Of a DNA stretch of 16,609 nt, positions 7,187 to 13,912 are shown one piece after another. Origin of the DNA: Bacteroidales bacterium (lineage in GTDB: Bacteria > Bacteroidota > Bacteroidia > Bacteroidales > VadinHA17); the NCBI GenBank assembly GCA_016936695.1, contig JAFGXK010000284.1, positions 1-16,609 on the forward strand, given 5' to 3'. The first letter of the stretch is position 1. Every line of letters begins with the position of its first letter. Below the pieces are notes generated by a model. The model worked only from the letters and a program-made list of their open reading frames with translations. It had not been told where the DNA came from and made no database searches. The translations under genes and the position numbers were made by a program.

Positions 7187-7421
7187 CACCCCCCACCCCC
7201 CCTAAAGGGGGGCTTTAGAACGCTGTATTACATTTATTTACACGTATCTATCAGATTAGATTGCCAGACCTGCATTTGCTTTCGATCCGAAAACAATAAA
7301 CTATCTAAGTGTGGATACCTCCCACACTAATAAATAACTCATTATTAGTTCCTTAAGCCCCCCTTGGGGGGTTTGGGGGTGAAAAAACCAGGGGGCCGGG
7401 GGGTGAAAAAAGCTTTAGGGG
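7187..7421. repeat. Inverted pair of C-run/G-run palindromic elements
   Basis: On the left, 7187-7218 reads as a run of C, then TAAAGGGGGG and CTTTAG. On the right, 7352-7381 holds a related element in the opposite orientation (TTAAGCCCCCCTTGGGGGG then TTTGGGGG). A third G-rich piece follows at 7391-7421. Between them is about 130 bases of AT-rich sequence with a small inverted repeat AGTGTGG/CCACACT (7308-7314 and 7322-7328). No gene is visible between 7079 and 7816; the rest of the gap is composite repeat B/C. Confidence 0.55.
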
Positions 7422-7435
7422 CGAGCTTCTGCAAC

Positions 7436-7750
7436 ACCCACCCCTACCCCTCCCGAGGAGGGGATCTTTAAAGAACCCACCCCTACCCCTCCTGAGGAGG
7501 GGATCCTTGATGGCGAAACTCTGCACTTTTCTTCTCTGCGTAAATCTGCGTCTTCCATCTGCGTTAATCTGCGAGAACTTCTTCTTTTTCTTCCTCGCTC
7601 CTGCTCTCACACTCACACTCACACTGTTTTACCCACCCCTACCCCTCCTGAGGAGGGGATCCTTAGAGAACCCACCCCTACCCCTCCTGAGGAGGGGATC
7701 TTTGATGGCGTACCTCTGCTTTTTCCATCTGCGTTAATCTGCGAGAACTT
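7436..7750 (+). repeat. Composite intergenic repeat, copies B and C in tandem
   Basis: Copy B (7436-7580) has two GC-hairpin units followed by an extended 'ctgcg' tail. Copy C (about 7594-7750) has the full order: CT/CA leader ending in CTGTTTTAC, two hairpin units, then tail with ATCTGCGTTAATCTGCGAG. Both are in the same orientation as copies A, D and E. The pair looks like a local duplication. It ends 66 bases before the sugar-transferase start, so it is probably in or just ahead of its promoter region. Confidence 0.8.
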
Positions 7751-7786
7751 CTTCTTCTTTTTCTTTCCTTTCTCACAAAAAAAACT

Positions 7787-7794
7787 TTATTTTG
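7787..7794 (+). promoter_or_regulatory. Weak -7-like element (TTATTTTG) before the sugar-transferase gene
   Basis: The sequence differs from TAnnTTTG at the second base but is placed 22 bases before the ATG at 7817, as in the other genes here. It would give a short leader. It is listed as a candidate only. Confidence 0.25.
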
Positions 7795-7816
7795 ATAATC
7801 AGTATTGAAAAGTCAG

Positions 7817-9364
7817 ATGAAGATCCTGAAATTTAGGGCAGCTACACTTTCGATTGATATTCTTATACTTGCAATATCATTCCTGATAGCTATGTCGTTC
7901 AAGCCCTCAGGACTGAAAGGCTATCTCCCCTCCCATTCGATGTTTTTTGCCGGACTTACCCTTATCTGGATAATCGTTTCCATTCTGAACGGGAAAATAG
8001 GTCGCGGCAGGATTGTAAATTATTCCTCCCTGTTCGACCGGGTGTTGTCGAGCAATATCATTTCACTTGCCATTATAGCCCTGCTGATGTACACCATCAG
8101 GGAGTACGCCTATTCCAGAATTGTGGTTCTCGGCACCGTGGCAAATGCCACCATCATCGAGCTTATCACAGGTGCTGCTTACATTGCCTACAAGAAGGCT
8201 CACATCCAGGATTACGAGAATTACGCCGACTACAAGATAACAACCAGGAAATCGGAGCATGAACTTGTTGAAAAGGCAAAGTCAAACGGCAAGCTTAAGC
8301 ATGAGCCCGAGGTTATAAATCCCAGGGTATTGCTTGCAATTGAAAAGGAAAGCGGTCCGGATGCTGCCCGGGAAATAATCCGTATGTGCGGTGGTAAGCT
8401 GAACGGCAAAACTGCAGTTCTTTCTACAACAACCATCTTCAATATCTCAAGTCTGCCCGAGGAAAACTATGATTATATCATTAACCTCAAAAGGATCAAT
8501 GATATAATCAAGCTGAACGACTTTCTCGACGAGGTTAACCTGAAACTCAGGGATAAAGGAAATTTCCTCTGCTGTGTCGAGACGAAGGATCAGAGGAAAG
8601 CAAGGATACTCAGGAAGTTTCCCCCGGTGCTGAATTATATTTACTATTCCTTCGATTTTGTGCTAAAGAGGATAATGCCGAAGCTGAAGTTCACCAGGGG
8701 ACTTTACAAGCTTATCACCCACGACCTTAACAAGGTTTACTCGAGGGCGGAGGCTCTGGGAAGGCTTTCGAGGGCAGGATTCATGATTGACCAGGAATCG
8801 TTCATCGGCGATATGCTTTATGTCGAAGCGACCAGGTTAACTCCGCCCATCCCGATGAACGGCATCAATTACGGTCCGCTGATCGCCCTTCCCAGGATCG
8901 GGAAGAACGGCGAATGCATCAAGGTTTACAAGCTGCGCACCATGCATCCCTATTCAGAGTACATCCAGGATTATATTTATAAGCAATATGATCTTCAGGA
9001 AAGCGGCAAGTTCCAGGATGATTTCAGAATAACATCATGGGGTGCTTTAAGCAGAAAGATATGGCTCGATGAACTGCCGATGCTTATCAATTTCATCAAG
9101 GGCAACATGAAACTTGTAGGAGTCAGACCATTGAGCAGGCACTATTTCGAGTTGTACAGCCAGGAACTCAGGGACCGCAGGATCCGACACAAACCCGGGC
9201 TTATTCCGCCGTTCTACGCCGATATGCCAAAGAACCTCGATGAGATCCAGGCCTCGGAGAACAGGTATCTCGATTCATACGAAAAGTGTCCATTCCTGAC
9301 GGACACGAAGTACTTCTTCAAATCGGTGGGGAATATACTGTTAAATCACGCGAGAAGCGGGTAG
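7817..9364 (+). CDS. Membrane sugar transferase (bacterial sugar-1-phosphate transferase domain) with atypical middle domain
   Basis: The protein has 515 residues from the ATG at 7817. About four hydrophobic segments occupy residues 10-125. A soluble middle region (about 166-341) resembles a degenerate methyltransferase/Rossmann fold: 'DYIINLKRINDIIKLNDFLD', 'LKDKGNFL'-like sequence (LRDKGNFLCCVE), then 'ALGRLSRAGF', with no visible SAM-binding glycine motif. The C-terminal part carries the sugar-transferase signature: RIGKNGE, KVYKLRTM (369-376), IWLDELPML with the catalytic Asp-Glu pair (D418, E419), KGNMKLVGVRPL, and KPGL. Such enzymes transfer a sugar phosphate from a nucleotide sugar to undecaprenyl phosphate, starting a surface glycan. 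The usual re-entrant membrane helix just before the RxGxxGxxF/I region is missing; 'TPPIPMNGINYGPLIALP' is found there instead. It heads the sugar cluster. The family is clear; the substrate is unknown. Confidence 0.8.
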   Translation: MKILKFRAATLSIDILILAISFLIAMSFKPSGLKGYLPSHSMFFAGLTLIWIIVSILNGKIGRGRIVNYSSLFDRVLSSNIISLAIIALLMYTIREYAYSRIVVLGTVANATIIELITGAAYIAYKKAHIQDYENYADYKITTRKSEHELVEKAKSNGKLKHEPEVINPRVLLAIEKESGPDAAREIIRMCGGKLNGKTAVLSTTTIFNISSLPEENYDYIINLKRINDIIKLNDFLDEVNLKLRDKGNFLCCVETKDQRKARILRKFPPVLNYIYYSFDFVLKRIMPKLKFTRGLYKLITHDLNKVYSRAEALGRLSRAGFMIDQESFIGDMLYVEATRLTPPIPMNGINYGPLIALPRIGKNGECIKVYKLRTMHPYSEYIQDYIYKQYDLQESGKFQDDFRITSWGALSRKIWLDELPMLINFIKGNMKLVGVRPLSRHYFELYSQELRDRRIRHKPGLIPPFYADMPKNLDEIQASENRYLDSYEKCPFLTDTKYFFKSVGNILLNHARSG

Positions 9365-9370
9365 GGAAAG

Positions 9371-9419
9371 GCGTGAGGTATGAGGCGTGAGGCGTGGGGC
9401 GTGAGGCGTGAGGCGTGAG
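9371..9419 (+). repeat. 7-bp tandem array, unit GCGTGAG
   Basis: Seven 7-mers (GCGTGAG, GTATGAG, GCGTGAG, GCGTGGG, then GCGTGAG three times) make 49 nt, starting 6 bases after the sugar-transferase stop. A diverged continuation (GGCGTCAAGGCATGAAGGCA) follows. No hairpin or T-run is present, so it is not an obvious terminator. Confidence 0.8.
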
Positions 9420-9488
9420 GGCGTCAAGGCATGAAGGCACGAATGGCAGAATACAAAACCATACTGTTAATCTTAAATTCCTGATAAA

Positions 9489-9881
9489 ATGACCGGATAT
9501 CCAAAAACCACAAGTTATACGAGCTTCAAACGCTACTGCAAGGTACTGACACTTCGGGATGACAGGGAGTTGATAGAAAAATACAAGGAAGTTCATAAGC
9601 CAGGAAACACATGGCCGGAGATACCCCGGGGCATCCGCGAAGTAGGTATCCTCGACATGGAGATCTACATCCAGGGTACCAACCTGTTCATGATCATGGA
9701 CACCGTTCCGGACTTCGACCACGACAAGGCCATGAAGAAGCTTGCAACACTACCCCGGCAACAGGAGTGGGAGGAATATGTTTCGAAGTTTCAGCAGGCG
9801 GGATCCAAACAGGCGACACCGGAGAAATGGGAGGTAGTGGAGAGGATATTTGAGCTTCAGCTCTCACTAACACACTGTTAA
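9489..9881 (+). CDS. L-rhamnose mutarotase family protein
   Basis: The 130-residue protein matches the L-rhamnose mutarotase (RhaM/DUF718) family, which interconverts alpha and beta anomers of L-rhamnose and related sugars in the cytoplasm. The key 'KYKEVHKPGNTWPEI' segment supplies Tyr32 and His36 with the same spacing as the RhaM active site, followed by Trp42-Pro43. 'LFMIMDT' and 'QQEWEEYVSKFQ' also fit. The start is ATG at 9489, although Met is followed by about 14 residues before the conserved KRYCKVL. Residues 125-130 (LSLTHC) and the stop lie within composite repeat D, so the natural end was probably around FELQ. No promoter is seen; it may be co-transcribed with the sugar transferase 124 bases upstream. 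Together with the next gene it suggests handling of a free 6-deoxyhexose, with L-fucose a plausible alternative substrate; this last point is inference. Confidence 0.85.
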   Translation: MTGYPKTTSYTSFKRYCKVLTLRDDRELIEKYKEVHKPGNTWPEIPRGIREVGILDMEIYIQGTNLFMIMDTVPDFDHDKAMKKLATLPRQQEWEEYVSKFQQAGSKQATPEKWEVVERIFELQLSLTHC

Positions 9882-10077
9882 ACCCACCCCTACCCCTCCC
9901 AGGAGGGGATCCTTTGTGTTCAAATCCCTACCCCTCCCAGGGAGGGGATCCTTGATTGCATTATCCTGCCAGTTTCTTCTCTGCGCTTATCTGCGTTTTT
10001 CATCTGCGCTTATCTGCGAGAACTTTTCTTGCGTACTTCTGCATCACCCACCCCTACCCCTCCCAGGAGGGGATCCT
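9861..10077 (+). repeat. Composite intergenic repeat, copy D
   Basis: The CT/CA leader (CTCTCACTAACACACTGTTA) starts inside the mutarotase gene. Hairpin units of the form CCCCTCC(C/A)GGAGGGG follow at about 9883-9912 and 9926-9951, then a 'ctgcg' tail (9978-10025), then a third isolated hairpin unit (10047-10075). After it come 'GTACC' repeats (10091-10111). The element fills the gap up to the promoter of the kinase-fusion gene. Confidence 0.78.
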
Positions 10078-10134
10078 TACCCCTCACGCCGCGTACCTCG
10101 TACCTTGTACCTAATATTTTCCGTCTATTTCCGT

Positions 10135-10142
10135 TATATTTG
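10135..10142 (+). promoter_or_regulatory. Putative -7 element (TATATTTG) of the nucleotidyltransferase-kinase gene
   Basis: An exact TAnnTTTG match lies 28 bases before the ATG at 10171. A TTG is present about 27 bases further upstream (10105-10107), slightly far for a standard -33 element. It indicates that the downstream genes can be transcribed independently of the mutarotase. Confidence 0.5.
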
Positions 10143-10170
10143 TTAAAACCAATCATCCTATCATAATCAA

Positions 10171-11328
10171 ATGAGCAATAATAAAAAAGTCTTCGTTTCC
10201 GGTTGTTTCGACATGGTTCATTCCGGACATATTGCATTTTTACAGGAAGCATCACAGTATGGGGATTTATATATCGGTCTGGGATCGGATAAGACCATAT
10301 GGGAATTAAAGGGCCGCGAAACCATAAACTCCGAAGAAGAGAGGATGTACGTTCTGAGCGCACTCAAATGCGTTCACAAGGTGTTGGTCAACAAGGGCAG
10401 CGGACTGCTCGATTTTGTTGAAGACATGAAGAAGCTGGCGCCAGATGTCTTTATTGTCAATGAGGACGGCCACACCCCCGAAAAGGAACAGCTTTGCAGA
10501 GAGATGGGGGTTGAATACAAGGTCCTGAAAAGGATCCCCCACGCAAACCTTCCGGTAAGGTCCACCACGGCTCTTCGCGCAGTAAAACCGATGCCCTACA
10601 GGATCGACCTTGCCGGCACCTGGATCGATCAGCCCTACGTTTCGAAATATCACCCGGGAGCGGCAATAACCGCCTCACTCGAACCCACTATTGAATTCCT
10701 CGAACGCTCGGGGATGGCTACCTCAACCAGGAAAAAGGCAATTGAACTGTGGAACGACCATCTCCCGCTCGAGAAACCGGAGAAGCTGGCGAAAACCCTA
10801 TTCAGGTACGACAACGATCCGGGCACCAGCGAGGTAAGCGGATCGCAGGATTCGATAGGCATCACCATGCCCGGGATCAACAGGTTCTGGTTCGACAAGG
10901 GCAACTACTGGCCATCGGTCTTTGAAACAATCTCCGACCTTGAAACAATAAAATGGCTCGAGGACAGGTTGTATATGTTGACGCTCTGGCCTCGTCCGGA
11001 TGGTTATAATGTTCTCAGCGATACACATATCAGCACTGAGAACGTCAGGAGCCTTGCGGAAGCGGCCGATCTGGCCTGGGAAGGACTGAAAGCGGGGGAT
11101 TACGGAAAATTTACTAAAGGATTCCTCGGGTCGTTCCGTTCCCAGATCAGGATGTTCCCGAAAATGGTAAACAATGAAATTGAAAAGATCATTGACCAGT
11201 ACAGCGGAATTGCAGATGCATGGAAGCTGACGGGAGCAGGCGGCGGAGGGTATCTGCTGATGGTAAGTGAAAGGGAGATACCGAATACGTTCAGGGTGAA
11301 GGTGAGGGTGAAAGAGTTAGGAATCTAG
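10171..11328 (+). CDS. Bifunctional nucleotidyltransferase-GHMP sugar kinase
   Basis: The 385-residue protein has two domains. The N-terminal domain (about 5-140) is a cytidylyltransferase-like nucleotidyltransferase: GCFDMVHSGH with the HxGH motif at 17-20, and RSTTALR at 130-136. The C-terminal domain (about 141-370) looks like a GHMP kinase: RIDLAGTWIDQP at 144-155 (substrate/galactokinase-type motif), a divergent phosphate-binding motif GMATSTR at 181-187, GSQDSIG at 224-230, and the C-terminal KLTGAGGGGYLL at 352-363. The expected combined activity is phosphorylation of a sugar at C1 followed by activation to a nucleotide sugar. The gap between the first two kinase motifs is only about 25 residues, much shorter than in galactokinase-like enzymes. 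I recall close relatives widespread in Bacteroidota but none with a proven substrate. The position between a mutarotase and gmd/fcl points to a 6-deoxyhexose or heptose. The N-terminal domain could use CTP, ATP or GTP. Confidence 0.8.
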   Translation: MSNNKKVFVSGCFDMVHSGHIAFLQEASQYGDLYIGLGSDKTIWELKGRETINSEEERMYVLSALKCVHKVLVNKGSGLLDFVEDMKKLAPDVFIVNEDGHTPEKEQLCREMGVEYKVLKRIPHANLPVRSTTALRAVKPMPYRIDLAGTWIDQPYVSKYHPGAAITASLEPTIEFLERSGMATSTRKKAIELWNDHLPLEKPEKLAKTLFRYDNDPGTSEVSGSQDSIGITMPGINRFWFDKGNYWPSVFETISDLETIKWLEDRLYMLTLWPRPDGYNVLSDTHISTENVRSLAEAADLAWEGLKAGDYGKFTKGFLGSFRSQIRMFPKMVNNEIEKIIDQYSGIADAWKLTGAGGGGYLLMVSEREIPNTFRVKVRVKELGI

Positions 11329-11427
11329 TCGTGCGGTCATGCGGTCATGCGGTCGTGCGGTCAAAAAAGACCACAATTAAACTGGAATACATGACTGCAA
11401 GACCGCAAGACTGCAAGACCGCAAGAC
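11328..11427. repeat. Facing 35-nt GACCGCAA-type arrays forming a potential hairpin
   Basis: The left array 11328-11362 (GTCGTGCG, GTCATGCG twice, GTCGTGCG, GTC) and the right array 11393-11427 (GACTGCAA, GACCGCAA, GACTGCAA, GACCGCAA, GAC) are each 35 nt and are inverted relative to each other. Twenty-nine of 35 positions can pair around a 30-base spacer. The first base of the left array is the last base of the TAG stop of the preceding gene. It lies between the kinase fusion and gmd. Confidence 0.8.
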
Positions 11428-11470
11428 ATATCAACGAATTGACGAACTATACAATGATAATTACAGTAAC

Positions 11471-12628
11471 ATGTCTAAAACAGCACTAATAACCGGAGTA
11501 ACAGGACAGGACGGAGCGTATCTTGCCGAGTATCTGCTTAAAAAGGGATATACGGTTCATGGGATAAAGAGGCGCAGTTCGATGTTCAACACTGAGAGGA
11601 TCGATCATTTGTACCAGGATCCGCATGTGGACAAGAGGGAATTCATACTTCATTACGGCGATCTGACCGATTCGATGAACGTGACAAAGGTGATCCAGGA
11701 ATGCAAGCCCGATGAGATATATAACCTTGCGGCCATGAGTCATGTGAAGGTCAGCTTCGACACTCCCGAATACACGGCAAACGCCGATGGTATCGGAACA
11801 CTCAGGATACTCGAGGCGGTGAGGCTGCTTGGAATGGCAAAGCAATCACGCATCTACCAGGCATCAACAAGTGAGCTTTACGGATTGGTACAGGAAGTGC
11901 CCCAGACCGAAAAGACACCTTTTTACCCGAGGAGTCCGTACGGGGTTGCAAAGCTGTACGCCTACTGGATCACGGTCAACTACCGCGAAGCCTACGGGAT
12001 GCACGCAAGCAACGGAATCCTGTTCAATCATGAATCGCCCATCAGAGGTGAGACCTTCGTGACAAGGAAGATCTCCAGGGCAATGGCAAGGATAGCACTT
12101 GGACTTCAGGACTGCCTCTACATGGGTAACCTGTCGTCGCGCCGCGACTGGGGCCATGCCAAGGATTACATCAGGGCGATGTACCTGATACTTCAGCAGG
12201 ACCAGCCCGATGATTATGTGATCGCAACCGGGGTGACAACTTCCATCCGCGAATTTATACTGAAGACATTCTCTTCGGCCGGACTTGATCTGGAGTTCTC
12301 AGGAGAGAAGGAAGACGAGACCGGGAATCTGGTGAATATAAATGAATCGGTTTTCAATGAAAGGATTGGCAAGGAGTATCTGGATGCGATAAAGCTGAGG
12401 ATGAAGAATGATCCGGTGATGGTAAGGATAGACAGGAATTATTACAGGCCCACCGAGGTGGATCTGCTGATTGGCGACTCGACGAAGGCCAGGACAAAGC
12501 TCGGATGGCAGCCAAGATACGATCTGGAGGGGCTGATAGAGGATATGATCTCATCGGATATACAGGTGATGAAGAAGGAAACGCATATTAAGAACGGGGG
12601 GTATAAGACGTTTAATTATTTTGAATAA
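11471..12628 (+). CDS. gmd: GDP-mannose 4,6-dehydratase
   Basis: The enzyme converts GDP-D-mannose to GDP-4-keto-6-deoxy-D-mannose, the first step to GDP-L-fucose and other GDP-6-deoxyhexoses, in the cytoplasm. The 385-residue length is normal. It is an extended short-chain dehydrogenase: NADP-binding GVTGQDGAYL at 9-18, the GMD-specific 'KRRSSMFNTERIDHLY' stretch, ASTSELYG with Thr133 and Glu135, and the Tyr157/Lys161 pair in SPYGVAK. These lie one position from the E. coli catalytic residues Thr132, Glu134, Tyr156 and Lys160. 'NHESPIRGETFVTRKI' and 'RRDWGHAKDY' are further family hallmarks. The start is ATG at 11471. The product is used by Fcl 105 bases downstream, and the two are probably co-transcribed despite a repeat-filled gap. 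Assignment is firm. Confidence 0.97.
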   Translation: MSKTALITGVTGQDGAYLAEYLLKKGYTVHGIKRRSSMFNTERIDHLYQDPHVDKREFILHYGDLTDSMNVTKVIQECKPDEIYNLAAMSHVKVSFDTPEYTANADGIGTLRILEAVRLLGMAKQSRIYQASTSELYGLVQEVPQTEKTPFYPRSPYGVAKLYAYWITVNYREAYGMHASNGILFNHESPIRGETFVTRKISRAMARIALGLQDCLYMGNLSSRRDWGHAKDYIRAMYLILQQDQPDDYVIATGVTTSIREFILKTFSSAGLDLEFSGEKEDETGNLVNINESVFNERIGKEYLDAIKLRMKNDPVMVRIDRNYYRPTEVDLLIGDSTKARTKLGWQPRYDLEGLIEDMISSDIQVMKKETHIKNGGYKTFNYFE

Positions 12629-12637
12629 AGAAAAATT

Positions 12638-12725
12638 AACCACGGAGTAAAACGGAGTAAAAATCGGAGTAACCCAGTTATAACTCCGTGAAACTCCGTA
12701 TTAAACTCCGTGTTACTCCGTGGTT
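12638..12725. repeat. ACTCCGTG repeat array folded as an inverted repeat between gmd and fcl
   Basis: The left part has CGGAGT-type units and the right part ACTCCGTG units. The outer arms AACCACGGAGTAA (12638-12650) and TTACTCCGTGGTT (12713-12725) are perfect 13-bp complements, with further pairing inside. The last 24 bases equal those at 2752-2775. It ends 8 bases before the fcl start, so the hairpin would affect fcl translation or upstream transcript processing. Confidence 0.82.
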
Positions 12726-12733
12726 TTAAAAAA

Positions 12734-13849
12734 ATGATAATGAATCCAGATTCGAGAATTTATGTAGCAGGTCATACCGGTCTGGTTGGATCGGCGCTGA
12801 CCCAAACCCTGCAGGAGAAGGGCTATACAAACCTTATCCTCAGGACCATGGAGGAACTCGACCTGACCGATCAGAAGGCTGTCGACGGGTTTTTCGCCGA
12901 ACAGAAGCCTGAATATGTGCTGATTGCAGCTGCCAAGGTAGGCGGGATAGTGGCAAACAACACCTTACGGGCCGATTTCATCTATATTAACCTGATGATC
13001 CAGAACAACATAATCCATGCGGCCTGGAAGCATGGGGTAAAGAAGCTTCTTTTTCTCGGATCCACCTGCATATACCCGAAGAACGCCCCTCAGCCGATGA
13101 AAGAAGATTACCTTCTGACCAGTACCCTCGAATTCACAAACGAGCCCTATGCGATAGCCAAGATAGCAGGACTCAAGATGTGCGAGTCTTTCAATCTTCA
13201 GTATAAGACCAACTTCATTGCCGTGATGCCCACTAACCTCTACGGTCATGGCGACAACTACAACCTTGAGGCATCGCATGTATTGCCAGCGCTGTTAAGG
13301 AAGTTTCATCTCGGGAAATGTCTGGAGGACGAAAATTTTGAGGCAATAAGGAAGGATCTCGACAGGTACCCGGTTGAAAAGGTAAACGGAAGCTCAGAAA
13401 AGGAAAGCATTGCAGGGATACTCTCCAAATACGGTGTAAGGCGTACCCCGTCAGGAAAAGTTGAAGTGGGCATCTGGGGCACCGGCACTCCGCTGAGGGA
13501 ATTCATGAACTCGAAGGACATGGCTGAAGCCTGTGTCTTCATTATGGAGAACATCGACGCTAAGGATATAGCGGCAATACACACTGCCGGCGTTACAGAT
13601 CCTGAATATCATCCGCCTCATTTCCTGAATATAGGAACAGGCGAGGAGATAACAATAAAGGATCTTGCATACAAGATAAAGGCACTTACCGGATTCACCG
13701 GGGAGGTGGTATTCGACACCTCGAAACCCGACGGCACCATGAGGAAGGCCACCGACACCAGGGCGCTCAAGGGGCTGGGGTATAAACACAGGATCAGTCT
13801 CGATCAAGGCATAAGGCGGACTTATGAGGAGTATCTCAAGTACAGGTAA
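12734..13849 (+). CDS. fcl: GDP-L-fucose synthase
   Basis: The enzyme epimerises and reduces GDP-4-keto-6-deoxymannose to GDP-L-fucose with NADPH. From the ATG at 12734 it has 371 residues; ATG at 12740 is an equally possible start, and the GTG upstream lies inside the repeat and is rejected. The NADP motif GHTGLVGSA (13-21) is followed by GSTCIYPK with Ser110 and Cys112, the Tyr139/Lys143 pair in EPYAIAK, and His182. All are shifted by three relative to E. coli Ser107, Cys109, Tyr136, Lys140 and His179. It is about 50 residues longer than the E. coli enzyme because of an insertion at about residues 195-240 between the HVLPAL region and 'VGIWGTGTPLREF', a form I associate with Bacteroidota. 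It lies directly downstream of gmd. Assignment is firm. Confidence 0.96.
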   Translation: MIMNPDSRIYVAGHTGLVGSALTQTLQEKGYTNLILRTMEELDLTDQKAVDGFFAEQKPEYVLIAAAKVGGIVANNTLRADFIYINLMIQNNIIHAAWKHGVKKLLFLGSTCIYPKNAPQPMKEDYLLTSTLEFTNEPYAIAKIAGLKMCESFNLQYKTNFIAVMPTNLYGHGDNYNLEASHVLPALLRKFHLGKCLEDENFEAIRKDLDRYPVEKVNGSSEKESIAGILSKYGVRRTPSGKVEVGIWGTGTPLREFMNSKDMAEACVFIMENIDAKDIAAIHTAGVTDPEYHPPHFLNIGTGEEITIKDLAYKIKALTGFTGEVVFDTSKPDGTMRKATDTRALKGLGYKHRISLDQGIRRTYEEYLKYR

Positions 13850-13852
13850 GAA

Positions 13853-13911
13853 GTCCTGCAGTCTTGCGGTCTTGCAGTCGTGCGGTCGTGCGCTCTTGCG
13901 GTCCTGAAGTC
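13853..13911 (-). repeat. 59-nt GACCGCAA-type array, left flank of the four-helix-bundle gene
   Basis: Read on the plus strand it is seven 8-mers plus GTC: GTCCTGCA, GTCTTGCG, GTCTTGCA, GTCGTGCG twice, CTCTTGCG, GTCCTGAA. This is the reverse-complement orientation of the array at 14360-14394. It starts 3 bases after the fcl stop and ends 1 base before the stop of the minus-strand gene. Confidence 0.82.
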
Positions 13912-13912
13912 C

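Noticed and set aside
7353..7622. Minus-strand frame with 'DPLLRRGRGG' repeats
   Set aside because: It consists of translated hairpin repeats (composite copy B and palindromes); such frames appear wherever the repeat occurs.
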